DNA of 39,053 bases from Aureispira sp. (GCA_024222455.1 JAAEPD010000585.1:1-39053); one strand, 5' to 3'. Positions 1 to 8,759 are shown, numbered from the stretch's first letter. Program-made: numbers and translations. Notes: generated by a model from the sequence alone, not told the origin.

Positions 1-58
1 GAACCCCCGACCCCCTCGGTGTAAACGAGGTGCTCTGAACCAACTGAGCTAATCACCC
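1..58 (-). tRNA. tRNA-Val (anticodon TAC), partial at window edge
   Basis: The 58 bases are identical to 107-164, the 5' part of the complete tRNA-Val gene next door. On the minus strand they give the 5' acceptor strand, the D arm, an anticodon stem CCTCG/CGAGG with loop TTTACAC (anticodon TAC, valine) and most of the T arm. The 3' end lies beyond the window. It is the second gene of a tandem pair read right to left, 31 bases after the first. Confidence 0.93.
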
Positions 59-89
59 GAAAATATCAATAAAAACTAAAATAAACTAG

Positions 90-164
90 TGGGTAATGAG
101 GGACTCGAACCCCCGACCCCCTCGGTGTAAACGAGGTGCTCTGAACCAACTGAGCTAATCACCC
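90..164 (-). tRNA. tRNA-Val (anticodon TAC)
   Basis: On the minus strand this folds as a full cloverleaf. The acceptor stem pairs GGGTGAT with ATTACCC (one G-U pair), the D arm contains AGCTCAGTTGGTT, the anticodon stem is CCTCG/CGAGG around loop TTTACAC with anticodon TAC, and the T loop contains GTTCGAGTCC. The discriminator base is A, and CCA is not encoded, since the next bases read CTA. It is the first gene of a tandem pair. A good Bacteroidota-type promoter lies just upstream at 202-231. Confidence 0.96.
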
Positions 165-201
165 TAGTATTTGTTGCTCTAACCTTGTGTTTTGAGCACG
201 A

Positions 202-231
202 CAAAGATACAACCCTTTTTTATTTATCCAA
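202..231 (-). promoter_or_regulatory. Bacteroidota-type promoter of the tRNA-Val pair
   Basis: On the minus strand a perfect -7 box TATCTTTG (209 to 202, consensus TAnnTTTG) lies 19 bases after a TTG -33 element (231 to 229). Transcription would begin near 195, about 30 bases before the mature tRNA. The match and the position fit the established Bacteroidota sigma-70 promoter. Confidence 0.7.
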
Positions 232-292
232 ATTTTTAAAATGTTTTTTTTGCTACAACCACCTTCTTGTAGGACTGTGTAGTAGCTAAACT

Positions 293-313
293 ATTGACAG
301 TTAAAAGATTGAA
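293..313 (+). repeat. 21-base direct repeat, copy 1 (left of AsmA-like gene)
   Basis: ATTGACAGTTAAAAGATTGA plus one A matches 3196-3216 at 19 of 21 positions in the same orientation. The two copies flank the AsmA-like gene. No inverted ends or other mobile-element features are visible. Confidence 0.45.
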
Positions 314-445
314 ATGCAAAAAGGAAATGATAAAAAATCTTAGGGTAAATTAATCAAAATCCTATATCTTTACAAGTATGTAAATTTTACAGAATAGAAC
401 AGATTATAAAAATCCACTATAAACGCATCTCAACTGTATTAAAAT

Positions 446-3106
446 ATGGCAAAGAAAGATAAACCAATTAAAGACCCCAAGAAAAAGAAGAATCCATTAA
501 TGAAACTGCTTAAATGGCTAGGGCTACTTATATTAGGTGTTTTGTTGATTTTAATTATTGCAGCTGCATTTTTTGAAGAAAAAATAGGTGGTCTTGTAAT
601 TAATGTATTGAAGAAGTCTCTCAAAACGGAGTTAAGTGTAGAGACCGCTGAGCTTTCCTTGATTTGGAGTTTCCCCAATGCCTCCGTGAACCTCAAAAAT
701 GTTCGTCTAGAAGGAACAGGGAAGCAAGCCAAAGATTTGTTAGATGTAGAAACTATATCGCTCAAATGTGGAATTTTTGGATTGTTGACTGGCAATTATG
801 ATTTTAATACCCTAAAGATGTCTAATGGGGATATATTTGTACATGTTGATGAGAAAGGTCTTTCTAATTATGATGTATTTGTAACCGATGAAACTGCGGT
901 CGAAGAAGAAACAGAAAGTGGAGAGTTGAACCTTTCTATAGAGAATGCAGCATTGAGCAATGTGAATGTGCATTATATCCACGAGGCACACGAACAAGAC
1001 ATAAAACTCAACTTCAAGTCTGCAGAATTTGAAGGGAGTTTTACCAACGATAAGTATGATATGATAAGCAATGCAGAAATTTATTCTGATCATATCGAAA
1101 TGGGAGAAGATGTTTATTTAGTAGGCAAACAGATTGCTTATGATGCAGTTGTTGGTATTGACAATATAGCAGGGAAATATACATTTGAAGATATCTTGTT
1201 TAATATAGAAGGCAATGATTTTAATGTAGATGGAAGTTTTACACAGAGTGATAAAGGAACCGAGATGGATATGGTTTTTGAAACTCAAAAAGCTCGACTT
1301 AACTCCTTGTTACAGTTACTTCCTGCCTCTTATCAAGGTGTTTTGGGAGGTTTTGAAAGCTATGCAAATCTTACCTTCAATGCAACTGTTAAAGGTTTAT
1401 ACACTGGAAAACAACTGCCAGCAATCAATATGGGCTTTGGGTTGAAAGACGGATACGTAACACATCCAGATATGGCTAGTGATATGGAAAATGTGAATTT
1501 TGAAGTCTCCTTTACTACAGGTGATGGCAAATCAGATCAATCTGCCCTTTTTGAACTCAAAAACTTTGAAGCAAGTTTGGATGGAGATCCTATTGGTATT
1601 AATTGGAAAATGCAAGGTTTAGAAAATCCTAAAATTGATTTTTCTTTTAATGGTGGAATATCTCTAGCTGGTATATATGGCCTTTTGGGTAAACAGGTAA
1701 CCAATGGTAGTGGCTATATAGATATCGAAGAATTGTCTCTAAATGGTTACTACAAGGATATGGTGGATACTCGCCGTATCTCTAAAGTAAAACTAGTTGG
1801 AGCTATTAATTTTGATAAGGCTAGCTTATTGGTCAACGAAATACCTTTAGGTATAGAAACAGGAAGAATGGTATTGAACAATAATGCGTTCAATATTGCT
1901 AACTTTATATTGGTGACACCCAATAATCATATTGCCATCAATGGCGATTTCCAAAATGCTTTGCCTGTATTATTTTCAGATTCGCTTAATTCCAAAAATG
2001 CAGAGTTAACATTTAGTGCTTCTCTGAACTCTCAGAAAATGGATGTTGATGAGTTGGTAGCCTTAGGTGGGACAGATGTAGAGGAAGTAGCAGCAGCTCC
2101 CGAAGAAATAAAAGATTCTATTACACAAGAGAAATATGAGAGCAGGGAGTTTATTACACAATTCCTAAAAGGGACATTTATTACCAATATATTAGAGTTT
2201 AAGTATGGAAAACTTGCAGCCAATAATATTAATGGGGAAATGGTTTTTGATAATAATATATTGAGTGTGAAAGGTGTAAGTATGGATGCTATGGCAGGCC
2301 ATTGGGAGCTCAACAGTAAAGTGTTTTTTGAAAAAGCACCTTATATGGAGGCTTATCTAGAGTGTAAAGGTGTAGATATGCAACAATTACTGTATCAATG
2401 CGAAAATTTTGGGCAAGATGTAATTCAAGATCACCAAATGCGTGGAACATTGAATTCACTTATCAAAGTGAATGCTTCTTTTGATGAGGTAGGTAATTTT
2501 ATGAGTGATGACTTAAAAGTTTTGGCCGATGTAGATTTGCAAAATGGAGAGCTAATTGGACTAAAAATGTTGGAAGATTTTTCGGCCTTTATCAAACTAA
2601 AAGATCTCAGGCACATCAAGTTTACAAACCTTCGTAATCAATTCAAGATAGAGAAAGGTGTATTCCATATACCTGCTATGTTTATCCGAAGCAATGCCCT
2701 AAACTTAACTATAGCTGCCAAGCATTCTTTTAATCAAGATATGGATTATAAGGTTAAGGTGAATGTAGGGCAAGTCTTAGCAGCCAAAATGAAAAAGTAC
2801 AACCCTGATATGAAACCACTCAAAGCTCGCCAAAAAGGCCTGTTTAATATCTATGTTCGCTATTGGGGCAATCTGTATGGCGAAACGCAATGGAAAAAGG
2901 GTAAAAAGCATGCTAAAAAGGAGTTGGACGAGCAGTTAGCACAAGATTTGCCAGCTATTGCCAATACATTGCGTGCAGAGTTTAGTGGTGCTTCTGTCAG
3001 AAGTGGGAACAGTCCTACTGCCGATAATGTACAAACCCTAAAAGAACCAGAGGAGTGGACGGATTTGGGAGAAGGAGAGGATGAATATGTGGAATGGCAA
3101 GATTAG
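446..3106 (+). CDS. AsmA-like envelope protein
   Basis: An 886-residue protein with a basic N-terminus (residues 1-20, many Lys), one membrane anchor at about 22-42, then a long periplasmic part rich in beta structure. The opening after the anchor (a short amphipathic stretch, then a segment containing LSLIWSFPNASVNLKNVRL) is typical of the AsmA/TamB-like family, and the C-terminal third fits the AsmA-like C-terminal domain. The family is thought to form grooved bridges that move lipid between the inner and outer membrane; this role is inferred from the family. The gene stands alone: tRNA-Val genes diverge on its left and a strong two-way terminator follows. A near-consensus box TATCTTTA lies at 365-372, without a clear TTG partner. 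The ATG at 446 is the first in-frame ATG and gives a plausible basic N-terminus. Confidence 0.85.
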   Translation: MAKKDKPIKDPKKKKNPLMKLLKWLGLLILGVLLILIIAAAFFEEKIGGLVINVLKKSLKTELSVETAELSLIWSFPNASVNLKNVRLEGTGKQAKDLLDVETISLKCGIFGLLTGNYDFNTLKMSNGDIFVHVDEKGLSNYDVFVTDETAVEEETESGELNLSIENAALSNVNVHYIHEAHEQDIKLNFKSAEFEGSFTNDKYDMISNAEIYSDHIEMGEDVYLVGKQIAYDAVVGIDNIAGKYTFEDILFNIEGNDFNVDGSFTQSDKGTEMDMVFETQKARLNSLLQLLPASYQGVLGGFESYANLTFNATVKGLYTGKQLPAINMGFGLKDGYVTHPDMASDMENVNFEVSFTTGDGKSDQSALFELKNFEASLDGDPIGINWKMQGLENPKIDFSFNGGISLAGIYGLLGKQVTNGSGYIDIEELSLNGYYKDMVDTRRISKVKLVGAINFDKASLLVNEIPLGIETGRMVLNNNAFNIANFILVTPNNHIAINGDFQNALPVLFSDSLNSKNAELTFSASLNSQKMDVDELVALGGTDVEEVAAAPEEIKDSITQEKYESREFITQFLKGTFITNILEFKYGKLAANNINGEMVFDNNILSVKGVSMDAMAGHWELNSKVFFEKAPYMEAYLECKGVDMQQLLYQCENFGQDVIQDHQMRGTLNSLIKVNASFDEVGNFMSDDLKVLADVDLQNGELIGLKMLEDFSAFIKLKDLRHIKFTNLRNQFKIEKGVFHIPAMFIRSNALNLTIAAKHSFNQDMDYKVKVNVGQVLAAKMKKYNPDMKPLKARQKGLFNIYVRYWGNLYGETQWKKGKKHAKKELDEQLAQDLPAIANTLRAEFSGASVRSGNSPTADNVQTLKEPEEWTDLGEGEDEYVEWQD

Positions 3107-3129
3107 TTTTTGAGACAAGAAAAATCAAT

Positions 3130-3167
3130 AAAAATAGGTTTAGGAGTATGCTCCTAAACCTATTTTT
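3130..3167. terminator. Two-way intrinsic terminator
   Basis: A perfect 17-bp stem (3130-3146 with 3151-3167) encloses loop TATG. The arms begin with A5 and end with T5, so it can end transcription of the AsmA-like gene from the left and of the peptidase gene from the right. It lies between these convergent genes. Confidence 0.88.
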
Positions 3168-3195
3168 TATATCAATCAACATCAAAATAAAGATT

Positions 3196-3216
3196 GTTGA
3201 CAGTTTAAAGATTGAA
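3196..3216 (+). repeat. 21-base direct repeat, copy 2 (right of AsmA-like gene)
   Basis: GTTGACAGTTTAAAGATTGA plus one A matches 293-313 at 19 of 21 positions. It ends directly against the stop codon of the minus-strand peptidase gene. Confidence 0.45.
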
Positions 3217-4812
3217 CTAATACTTATCAATAGTCATGACTACAGCTACAGCATCTCTACTGCCCTTAGCAGCAGCTTCAAAACCAATTTGTGAATTTCC
3301 TCTAGTTTTAAATTTAACATTAGAGATCAAACGATCAGAAAGTGCATCCATTACACGATCTTCATAGTTTGACTTGCGACTATTGGTTATTCTACGGCTA
3401 ACTGCATCATAGTCTAATGGTTTTTTGGAGAATACTAAAGTAAAGCGCTCTTGAACATCTGAATCGTCAGCAAAAAAGAATTGATTTTCTGCTTTAGGAA
3501 TATGTCTAGGGCCTACAATCCCACAATAAGGAGATGTTTTAGCATCGTGTGGAAATATTCGAGTGCTAGTTCGGCCATCTGCTTCTAAAGTAAAAGCATA
3601 CATGTAACATTCTGTATTATTAACAGACTCAATCTTGAATTTTTCGCCTTTTCTTAAAGGTTTAATGACATCAAAAACATTTCCACGAGTTCTTTTTACA
3701 GGAATGGGTTGATTAGTATTTCCTTCATCCCAAGTAATTAGACCAAAGTCAATAGAAAATTTAGAATCAGAAGAAGTTTTAGCTTTAGGGTGCGGATAAA
3801 GTCCATAAGCTTCTCTACAAAACGTCTGAAAATCTCTATAATTGACCCAAGTAACTCCATCGTTACCCCAATCACGTCCCCAACTATTCATTATTTGGAA
3901 AGAACCGCCATTTTTATTTTCGTCATAACCAATTAGACACATGGCATGACCACCATAGTTCCGAACATTGTTTGCTTCATGGCTATCAGGTTTCCAACGA
4001 TCTCCATTTACATAATTGAAAGAAGGTGGAACCTTAACAGCAATAACTACAGGAGCACCTTGTGCTATATTTTGTTTGATTGCCTCTATGTCTACATCAT
4101 AATTCCCTCCAGTCATTGTTAGGCGATTGTAACCTCTAATACGGAAGTTTCGAGCTTCGCTTAATTGGCTAGAACTGGGTTGAGCATTACAGCTGTTTTG
4201 ATTGTAAGGAAATTTAGAAAAAGCCAGAAGTCCATCTCTTTTCATTTTTTCGAGTGCTTCACTAGTGTAAGAACCATTACAGCCTCTTAGTGCAATTTGG
4301 TTGTACAGAAAAGAAGGGCTAAATGCAATATCGTCAGGATTTCGGCCTGTAGTATGAGCTTCTAAGATAGTACGAGCAGCATAAGCACTTGCCCAACCTA
4401 CACAAGAACCTTGTTGCCCTTGATTTCTACGACTAGGAGCGTACTTAAGCAAAGATGCTCTTGATGGGATATTGTAGTGACTACTGCTAGCTGCTAAGGC
4501 CTCAAAAGCTTCAGTATCATCGTATTTTTCTGGATCTATGCTACAACCCATCGAATAAATACTCTCACTGTCTGTAGTAGTATCATCCCCCAGTATTTGC
4601 TGTTGAAGTTCTTCTGGAGCAAATATGAAAAAAGCAACGGCCCCAACAAGTAATAAAGGAATAGCTATCTTAGGTTTTTTAAATACAAAAAGCAAGATAG
4701 CTAAGAGTATGGCTGCTCCTGCACGGTTGTCGTTATTGTTTCCGGAGTTCCTTCCACCACCTCCTCCTCCAGAGTTTGTATTTCTATTATCTTCTCCAAA
4801 TCTTATTGCCAT
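3217..4812 (-). CDS. Membrane-anchored papain-like (C1) cysteine peptidase with C-terminal DUF4384-like domain
   Basis: A 531-residue protein. The N-terminus is a soluble Gly/Asn-rich segment (1-30) followed by two close hydrophobic stretches (about 32-45 and 49-65), so the peptidase is tethered to a membrane. The peptidase domain (about 115-345) has all papain-family residues in order: the oxyanion Gln and nucleophile in QQGSCVGWA (Gln134, Cys137), the general base in NYGGHAMCLIGYD (His289) and the orienting Asn in MNSWGRDWGNDG (Asn309). The C-terminal part (about 385-531) has KGEKFKIESVNNTECYMYAF, the pattern of DUF4384, a beta domain often fused to bacterial peptidases and kinases. The substrate is unknown. 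The gene diverges from glyA over a shared 285-base region that holds a palindrome, and it ends at the two-way terminator near 3150. Confidence 0.9.
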   Translation of the reverse strand: MAIRFGEDNRNTNSGGGGGGRNSGNNNDNRAGAAILLAILLFVFKKPKIAIPLLLVGAVAFFIFAPEELQQQILGDDTTTDSESIYSMGCSIDPEKYDDTEAFEALAASSSHYNIPSRASLLKYAPSRRNQGQQGSCVGWASAYAARTILEAHTTGRNPDDIAFSPSFLYNQIALRGCNGSYTSEALEKMKRDGLLAFSKFPYNQNSCNAQPSSSQLSEARNFRIRGYNRLTMTGGNYDVDIEAIKQNIAQGAPVVIAVKVPPSFNYVNGDRWKPDSHEANNVRNYGGHAMCLIGYDENKNGGSFQIMNSWGRDWGNDGVTWVNYRDFQTFCREAYGLYPHPKAKTSSDSKFSIDFGLITWDEGNTNQPIPVKRTRGNVFDVIKPLRKGEKFKIESVNNTECYMYAFTLEADGRTSTRIFPHDAKTSPYCGIVGPRHIPKAENQFFFADDSDVQERFTLVFSKKPLDYDAVSRRITNSRKSNYEDRVMDALSDRLISNVKFKTRGNSQIGFEAAAKGSRDAVAVVMTIDKY

Positions 4813-4950
4813 AATTATTGAGTTTTTAGTTGTACTAATTACACTAAAATTAAAAAGTATAGAATGTTTTAAAAATATTAGTGTAGTATCAATGTTAAAT
4901 AAACGGGGATTATTATGAATAATTATTCAGCCTAAGATACATTTTTTTGT

Positions 4951-4972
4951 GGTATTTTGAATACAAAATACC
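4951..4972. promoter_or_regulatory. Palindrome between peptidase and glyA, candidate operator
   Basis: GGTATTTTG (4951-4959) and CAAAATACC (4964-4972) form a perfect 9-bp inverted repeat around AATA. It lies in the shared upstream region of two divergent genes, about 60 bases upstream of the candidate glyA -7 box. No U-run follows on either strand, so it is more likely a protein-binding site than a terminator. The binding factor is unknown. Confidence 0.4.
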
Positions 4973-5029
4973 ATTCTTTGAATTTTGGAACAAAAGTCAA
5001 AAACATACAAACTATTTTAATGAAGTATT

Positions 5030-5037
5030 TATCTTTG
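5030..5037 (+). promoter_or_regulatory. Candidate -7 box of glyA
   Basis: TATCTTTG matches the Bacteroidota -7 consensus TAnnTTTG exactly and lies 61 bases before the glyA ATG. No convincing TTG element stands 19-23 bases upstream, so this is only half a promoter. Confidence 0.4.
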
Positions 5038-5097
5038 GGCTGAATTATCAGGTATTTCTAATATAATTATTCAACCACAAAAAAAAAATAGTTGGTT

Positions 5098-6408
5098 ATG
5101 CAAAAGGATACACAAATCCAAGAGCTTCTTCAGAAAGAGTTTCACCGTCAGAGCACGGGGATAGAGTTGATTGCATCTGAGAATATTGTAAGTCAGCAAG
5201 TCATGAGTACCATGGGATCTTGCTTGACCAATAAATATGCAGAAGGTTATCCTGGTAAACGATATTATGGAGGCTGCGAAGTTGTTGATCAAGTCGAACA
5301 ATTAGCCATAGATAGAGCCAAAGAATTGTTTAATGCAGACTATGTCAATGTACAACCTCATTCTGGGGCGCAAGCCAATGCAGCTGTTTATTTAGCATTG
5401 CTCAATGCAGGAGACAAAGTACTAGGTTTTGATCTTGCACATGGAGGACACTTGACACATGGTTCGCCAGCTAATTTCTCAGGTAAATTATACGAACCTT
5501 CATTTTATGGAGTAGAAGAGGATACAGGGCGAATAGATATGGATAAGGTAGAGGCTATAGCCATCAAAGAACAGCCTAAATTGATTGTTTGTGGTGCTTC
5601 TGCTTATTCTAGAGAGTGGGAATATGAGCGTTTTAGAGCAATTGCAGATAAAGTAGGTGCACTACTTTGGTGTGATATGGCACATCCTGCAGGTATGATC
5701 GCAGCAGGGTTGCTCAAAAACCCTTTAGATTATTGCCATGTTGTAACCACAACTACACACAAAACATTGAGAGGCCCTAGAGGTGGAATGATCTTAATGG
5801 GGAAAGATTTTGATAACCCATTTGGCCTAAAGTGGAAAAAGAGTGGGAAACTCAAAAAAATGTCTGGTATTTTCAATGGAGCAGTATTTCCTGGGATACA
5901 AGGTGGGCCTTTAGAGCATGTTATTGCTGCTAAAGCTGTAGCTTTTCATGAAGCTTTGCAACCAGAATTTAAGGCTTATCAGCAACAGGTTGCCAAAAAT
6001 GCGCAAGCTATGGCTGCTGCCTTTGTGAAATATGGGTATAAAGTGATTTCAGGTGGAACAGATAATCACCTCATGTTGATTGATTTACGTTCTAAAAATG
6101 TAACAGGTAAACAAGCTGAAAACACCTTGATTTTAGCAGATATTACAGTTAATAAAAATATGGTGCCTTTTGACACCAAGTCACCTTTTGTAACATCAGG
6201 GATACGTGTAGGTACACCAGCTATTACTACTCGTGGATTCAAAGAGGCTGATTGCGCAAAAACTGTAGAATGGATTGATCGTATCTTGTCGGATATAGAA
6301 AATGAAGAGACTATAGCTACTGTAAGAGCAGAAATTAATGCTTATATGGAAAACTTTCCATTATTCGCTTCTGATAATGCTGATTTATTGGTGAAACATT
6401 TAGATTAA
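5098..6408 (+). CDS. glyA: Serine hydroxymethyltransferase
   Basis: A 436-residue protein counted from the ATG at 5098. It converts serine and tetrahydrofolate to glycine and 5,10-methylene-tetrahydrofolate, the main source of one-carbon units. The family signature is clear: IELIASEN near the start, [17 protein letters not shown] (cofactor and dimer contacts), and the PLP-binding lysine in [13 protein letters not shown] (Lys222). The length is that of a usual bacterial enzyme. A TTG at 5092 could add two residues, but ATG at 5098 gives the family's usual MQ-K/R-D-T start and follows an A-rich leader typical of the phylum. It is a single gene, ended by a hairpin at 6431-6461. Confidence 0.97.
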   Translation: MQKDTQIQELLQKEFHRQSTGIELIASENIVSQQVMSTMGSCLTNKYAEGYPGKRYYGGCEVVDQVEQLAIDRAKELFNADYVNVQPHSGAQANAAVYLALLNAGDKVLGFDLAHGGHLTHGSPANFSGKLYEPSFYGVEEDTGRIDMDKVEAIAIKEQPKLIVCGASAYSREWEYERFRAIADKVGALLWCDMAHPAGMIAAGLLKNPLDYCHVVTTTTHKTLRGPRGGMILMGKDFDNPFGLKWKKSGKLKKMSGIFNGAVFPGIQGGPLEHVIAAKAVAFHEALQPEFKAYQQQVAKNAQAMAAAFVKYGYKVISGGTDNHLMLIDLRSKNVTGKQAENTLILADITVNKNMVPFDTKSPFVTSGIRVGTPAITTRGFKEADCAKTVEWIDRILSDIENEETIATVRAEINAYMENFPLFASDNADLLVKHLD

Positions 6409-6430
6409 GCACTTCAATATATATAATAAT

Positions 6431-6461
6431 AGCATCATACTTTTGAGTATGATGCTCTTTT
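6431..6461 (+). terminator. Intrinsic terminator of glyA
   Basis: A perfect 11-bp stem AGCATCATACT / AGTATGATGCT (6431-6441 with 6446-6456) with loop TTTG, followed by CTTTTGTTT. It begins 22 bases after the glyA stop codon. Confidence 0.82.
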
Positions 6462-6549
6462 GTTTAAGGAGAATTTGTAATTATAAACTTTCCTACATAT
6501 TGAGTTTTTGAATTGGAGATAGTATAGAAATTATAGCTTTGCGTCGAAA

Positions 6550-7350
6550 TTAACTGTTTTCAGGTTCTTCTGTTAGGACAAAACGTTCAGAAACAGGACC
6601 ATAAATTACATTTCCACTCGAATTGATTAGACTAAGCTCCAGAGTATGCATACCTAAGGTAAGTCCATTAATATAATGAGCCTGCCATTGGTCTAAAATA
6701 AATTCCTCTTGATCTATTAACACCCTTACTTTATTACCTTCAGGAGACAGATTGGTGTTAAATAAATGAAAGTCGAGCACTACTTTTTTAGTGTCATCAT
6801 TTTTGTAGAGCCCTCTAGGAGCGTTGATGGCAATAGCTGCTTGGTCAAAATTTTGACTTTTTTGAAGCTGTTTGTTTTTTATGCTAATAGTTTTCGAAAT
6901 AGATGCTGTTGGTGTTTTTATGCTTTCGTGGTAGGACCTAGATAGGAAACTTAATAAAGTGTATTCTCCATCAGGTAACTCATGAATAAAATGCTGATAA
7001 TCACTAGTGTGATGGTCCTTGTCATTGAGCACTATATGTATATAGTTGCCTTTTTTGCTAGTAGCAGATTCTTTTTTTTCAGCACCAGGAGTCTTAGCTC
7101 CTAATGCAACACCTTCTACTCCAAACATAAATTTACCATTTTGATAAGTATATGCTTGCATGAGGACATTATTGTATAATGCTTCTTGTATTAAAGGTTC
7201 ACAAGGCTCTAAATTGAGCGAACTCTCTGTAGTCGTTGTTATAGGGGCTTCTTTTGTGTTTTCTACTTCTGAACTGGTGGTAGATTGGCAGCTTAGGGCA
7301 GTTAGTGTCAAACATAGATAAAACGAAAAATGCAAAAATAATTTATGCAT
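6550..7350 (-). CDS. Predicted lipoprotein of a Bacteroidota family, function unknown
   Basis: A 266-residue protein with a signal peptide ending in a lipobox (LTALSC, Cys about residue 21), then a Ser/Thr-rich linker to about residue 45. The folded part looks all-beta, with motifs such as GVEGVALGAKTP, YIHIVLND, ELPDGEYTLLSFLSRSYHES and IYGPVSERFVL. I recall FLSRSYHESIK-like segments in Bacteroidota proteins often annotated only as phosphopeptide-binding or hypothetical, but I cannot confirm that link. It is probably anchored to the periplasmic side of a membrane or to the cell surface. It lies between glyA and the PorP/SprF gene, transcribed on its own, divergent from the latter. No promoter box was found. 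Confidence 0.75.
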   Translation of the reverse strand: MHKLFLHFSFYLCLTLTALSCQSTTSSEVENTKEAPITTTTESSLNLEPCEPLIQEALYNNVLMQAYTYQNGKFMFGVEGVALGAKTPGAEKKESATSKKGNYIHIVLNDKDHHTSDYQHFIHELPDGEYTLLSFLSRSYHESIKTPTASISKTISIKNKQLQKSQNFDQAAIAINAPRGLYKNDDTKKVVLDFHLFNTNLSPEGNKVRVLIDQEEFILDQWQAHYINGLTLGMHTLELSLINSSGNVIYGPVSERFVLTEEPENS

Positions 7351-7450
7351 AGTGAGTAAATTTAATTAGTGGAATAAATACAATAAATCTAGAGAAGAAA
7401 TAACCTGTAAAATGTAAAAATTTAATATTAATTAAACTTAGTGTTTATTT

Positions 7451-7484
7451 TTGACAGAATTTCATAACTAAATATTTATATTTA
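7451..7484 (+). promoter_or_regulatory. Candidate promoter of the PorP/PorE-like operon
   Basis: TTG at 7451-7453 (within TATTTTTGACA) is followed after 23 bases by TATATTTA (7477-7484), one mismatch from TAnnTTTG. It would leave a leader of about 180 bases before the ATG at 7668, which contains two palindromic sites. The preceding TATTTTTG at 7446-7453 is itself a perfect -7 box, so the assignment is uncertain. Confidence 0.35.
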
Positions 7485-7526
7485 CGGCTCGAACTGTACA
7501 ATAACTTAATGAGTTTTTCTAAACTG

Positions 7527-7538
7527 TTGATAATCAAA
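7527..7538 (+). repeat. Palindromic 12-mer TTGATAATCAAA, copy 1
   Basis: The 11-base core is an inverted repeat TTGAT-A-ATCAA. An identical 12-mer is at 7573-7584, 46 bases on, in the long leader of the PorP/SprF gene. The paired sites could be an operator; this is inference. Confidence 0.4.
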
Positions 7539-7572
7539 TAAATATAAAATCACTTTAACGCAACCTAATTTA

Positions 7573-7584
7573 TTGATAATCAAA
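7573..7584 (+). repeat. Palindromic 12-mer TTGATAATCAAA, copy 2
   Basis: Identical to 7527-7538. It lies 83 bases before the chosen ATG of the PorP/SprF gene. Confidence 0.4.
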
Positions 7585-7667
7585 GATTTGTGCTTGTTGA
7601 ATTGTTGAACTGCCTAAAAACTAACATTATACTTGACTATTTTTATTATAACAGCTATCAAAAAAAG

Positions 7668-8759
7668 ATGACGATGAGATTTGCAAAAAAAATGCTATTG
7701 TTCTGCTTCACAATGTGGGGAACAATAACTAGTGCGCAAGATATCCACTTCTCAATGTTTGATATGGCCCCCTTGGAGTTAAACCCTGCCTATACAGGTT
7801 TCTATGAAGGTACATTTCGCATTGGAGGTATATACAGAACACAATGGCAAGGACTTAGCATAAACAGTATGAGTGGTGGAACCGACAAGTTCTCGGGCTA
7901 TCAAACACCTTCTGCATACATTGATGTACCATTTGGCTTCCCTAGCCCAAAGGTTAAAAAAACAGGAGCAAGAATGAAAAACTGGGCTGGTATCGGTATT
8001 TCTTTCTTTGCAGATCAAGTTGGGCAATTGTCTAACCTTGCAGCTAGCTTATCATTGTCTTATCACTTAGGCTTTGGCAAACGAGGCAACACTCGTTTAT
8101 CTTTAGGTGTACAGGGTGGTATTGCACAACAACGTGTAAAAGATCCTACACAATTTAGATTTGAAGACGGAATTATTTTAGGTGGTGGTCTTGGCGGAAC
8201 ATATGTTCAAGTAAGCGATAATATGCTAACAGAAACATCAGCAGCCTACCCAGATTTCTCTGGTGGATTGATGCTTAGCCACAGAAGTTCTAGATTTGGT
8301 TTAGAAGCTGGCTTTAGCCTTAATCACTTTAGCCAACCTAAATACAACTTTTTAGGTCAAGACTTCAAAGAAAGTATGGAATATATAGCTAATCTATTAG
8401 TGGATATAGGATTAACTGATCGTTTCTTCTTACGTCCATTGGTATTCTACAAAAACAAAGCAAATACTCAAGATTTGAACATGCAACTATTATTAGGTTT
8501 GCACTTCAATGATATGAAAGATATTACACTTTTCTTAGGAGGTGGTTATCGCTTATTCGACTCAGCAATTATGCGTGTGGGATTAGATGTTAAAGGATTA
8601 CGCTTTGGATTTGCTTATGATCTCAATGCTACTGGTTTGAGTTCTAAAATTTATTCTAAAGGAAATAGAGGAATGGGCTTCGAAGTTGCCTTATCTTATA
8701 TAGCTAAGATTTACAAAAACCCTGTGGTTAAAGAAATCTTATTCTGTCCTCGTTTCTAA
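7668..8759 (+). CDS. PorP/SprF family outer-membrane protein
   Basis: 363 residues from the ATG at 7668. A signal peptide (about residues 1-23, ending TSAQ) is followed by DIHFSMFDMAPLELNPAYTG, the hallmark opening of the PorP/SprF family, and by a beta-barrel-like sequence with alternating aromatic strands. Members of the family are part of, or partner with, the type IX secretion and gliding machinery, and many genomes carry several paralogues, so secretion of one particular adhesin is as likely as a core role. A longer reading frame from a GTG at 7590 is open, but it would put 26 residues before the signal peptide; ATG 7668 or 7674 is preferred. It is followed after 69 bases by the PorE-like gene on the same strand, which fits a PorP-PorE pair. 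Confidence 0.9.
   Translation: MTMRFAKKMLLFCFTMWGTITSAQDIHFSMFDMAPLELNPAYTGFYEGTFRIGGIYRTQWQGLSINSMSGGTDKFSGYQTPSAYIDVPFGFPSPKVKKTGARMKNWAGIGISFFADQVGQLSNLAASLSLSYHLGFGKRGNTRLSLGVQGGIAQQRVKDPTQFRFEDGIILGGGLGGTYVQVSDNMLTETSAAYPDFSGGLMLSHRSSRFGLEAGFSLNHFSQPKYNFLGQDFKESMEYIANLLVDIGLTDRFFLRPLVFYKNKANTQDLNMQLLLGLHFNDMKDITLFLGGGYRLFDSAIMRVGLDVKGLRFGFAYDLNATGLSSKIYSKGNRGMGFEVALSYIAKIYKNPVVKEILFCPRF

Noticed and set aside
5092-5097. TTG at 5092 as the glyA start
   Set aside because: It adds only two residues. ATG at 5098 gives the family's usual first residues and follows an A-rich leader.
7590-7667. GTG at 7590 as the start of the PorP/SprF gene
   Set aside because: It would place 26 extra residues before a clear signal peptide; ATG at 7668 fits better.
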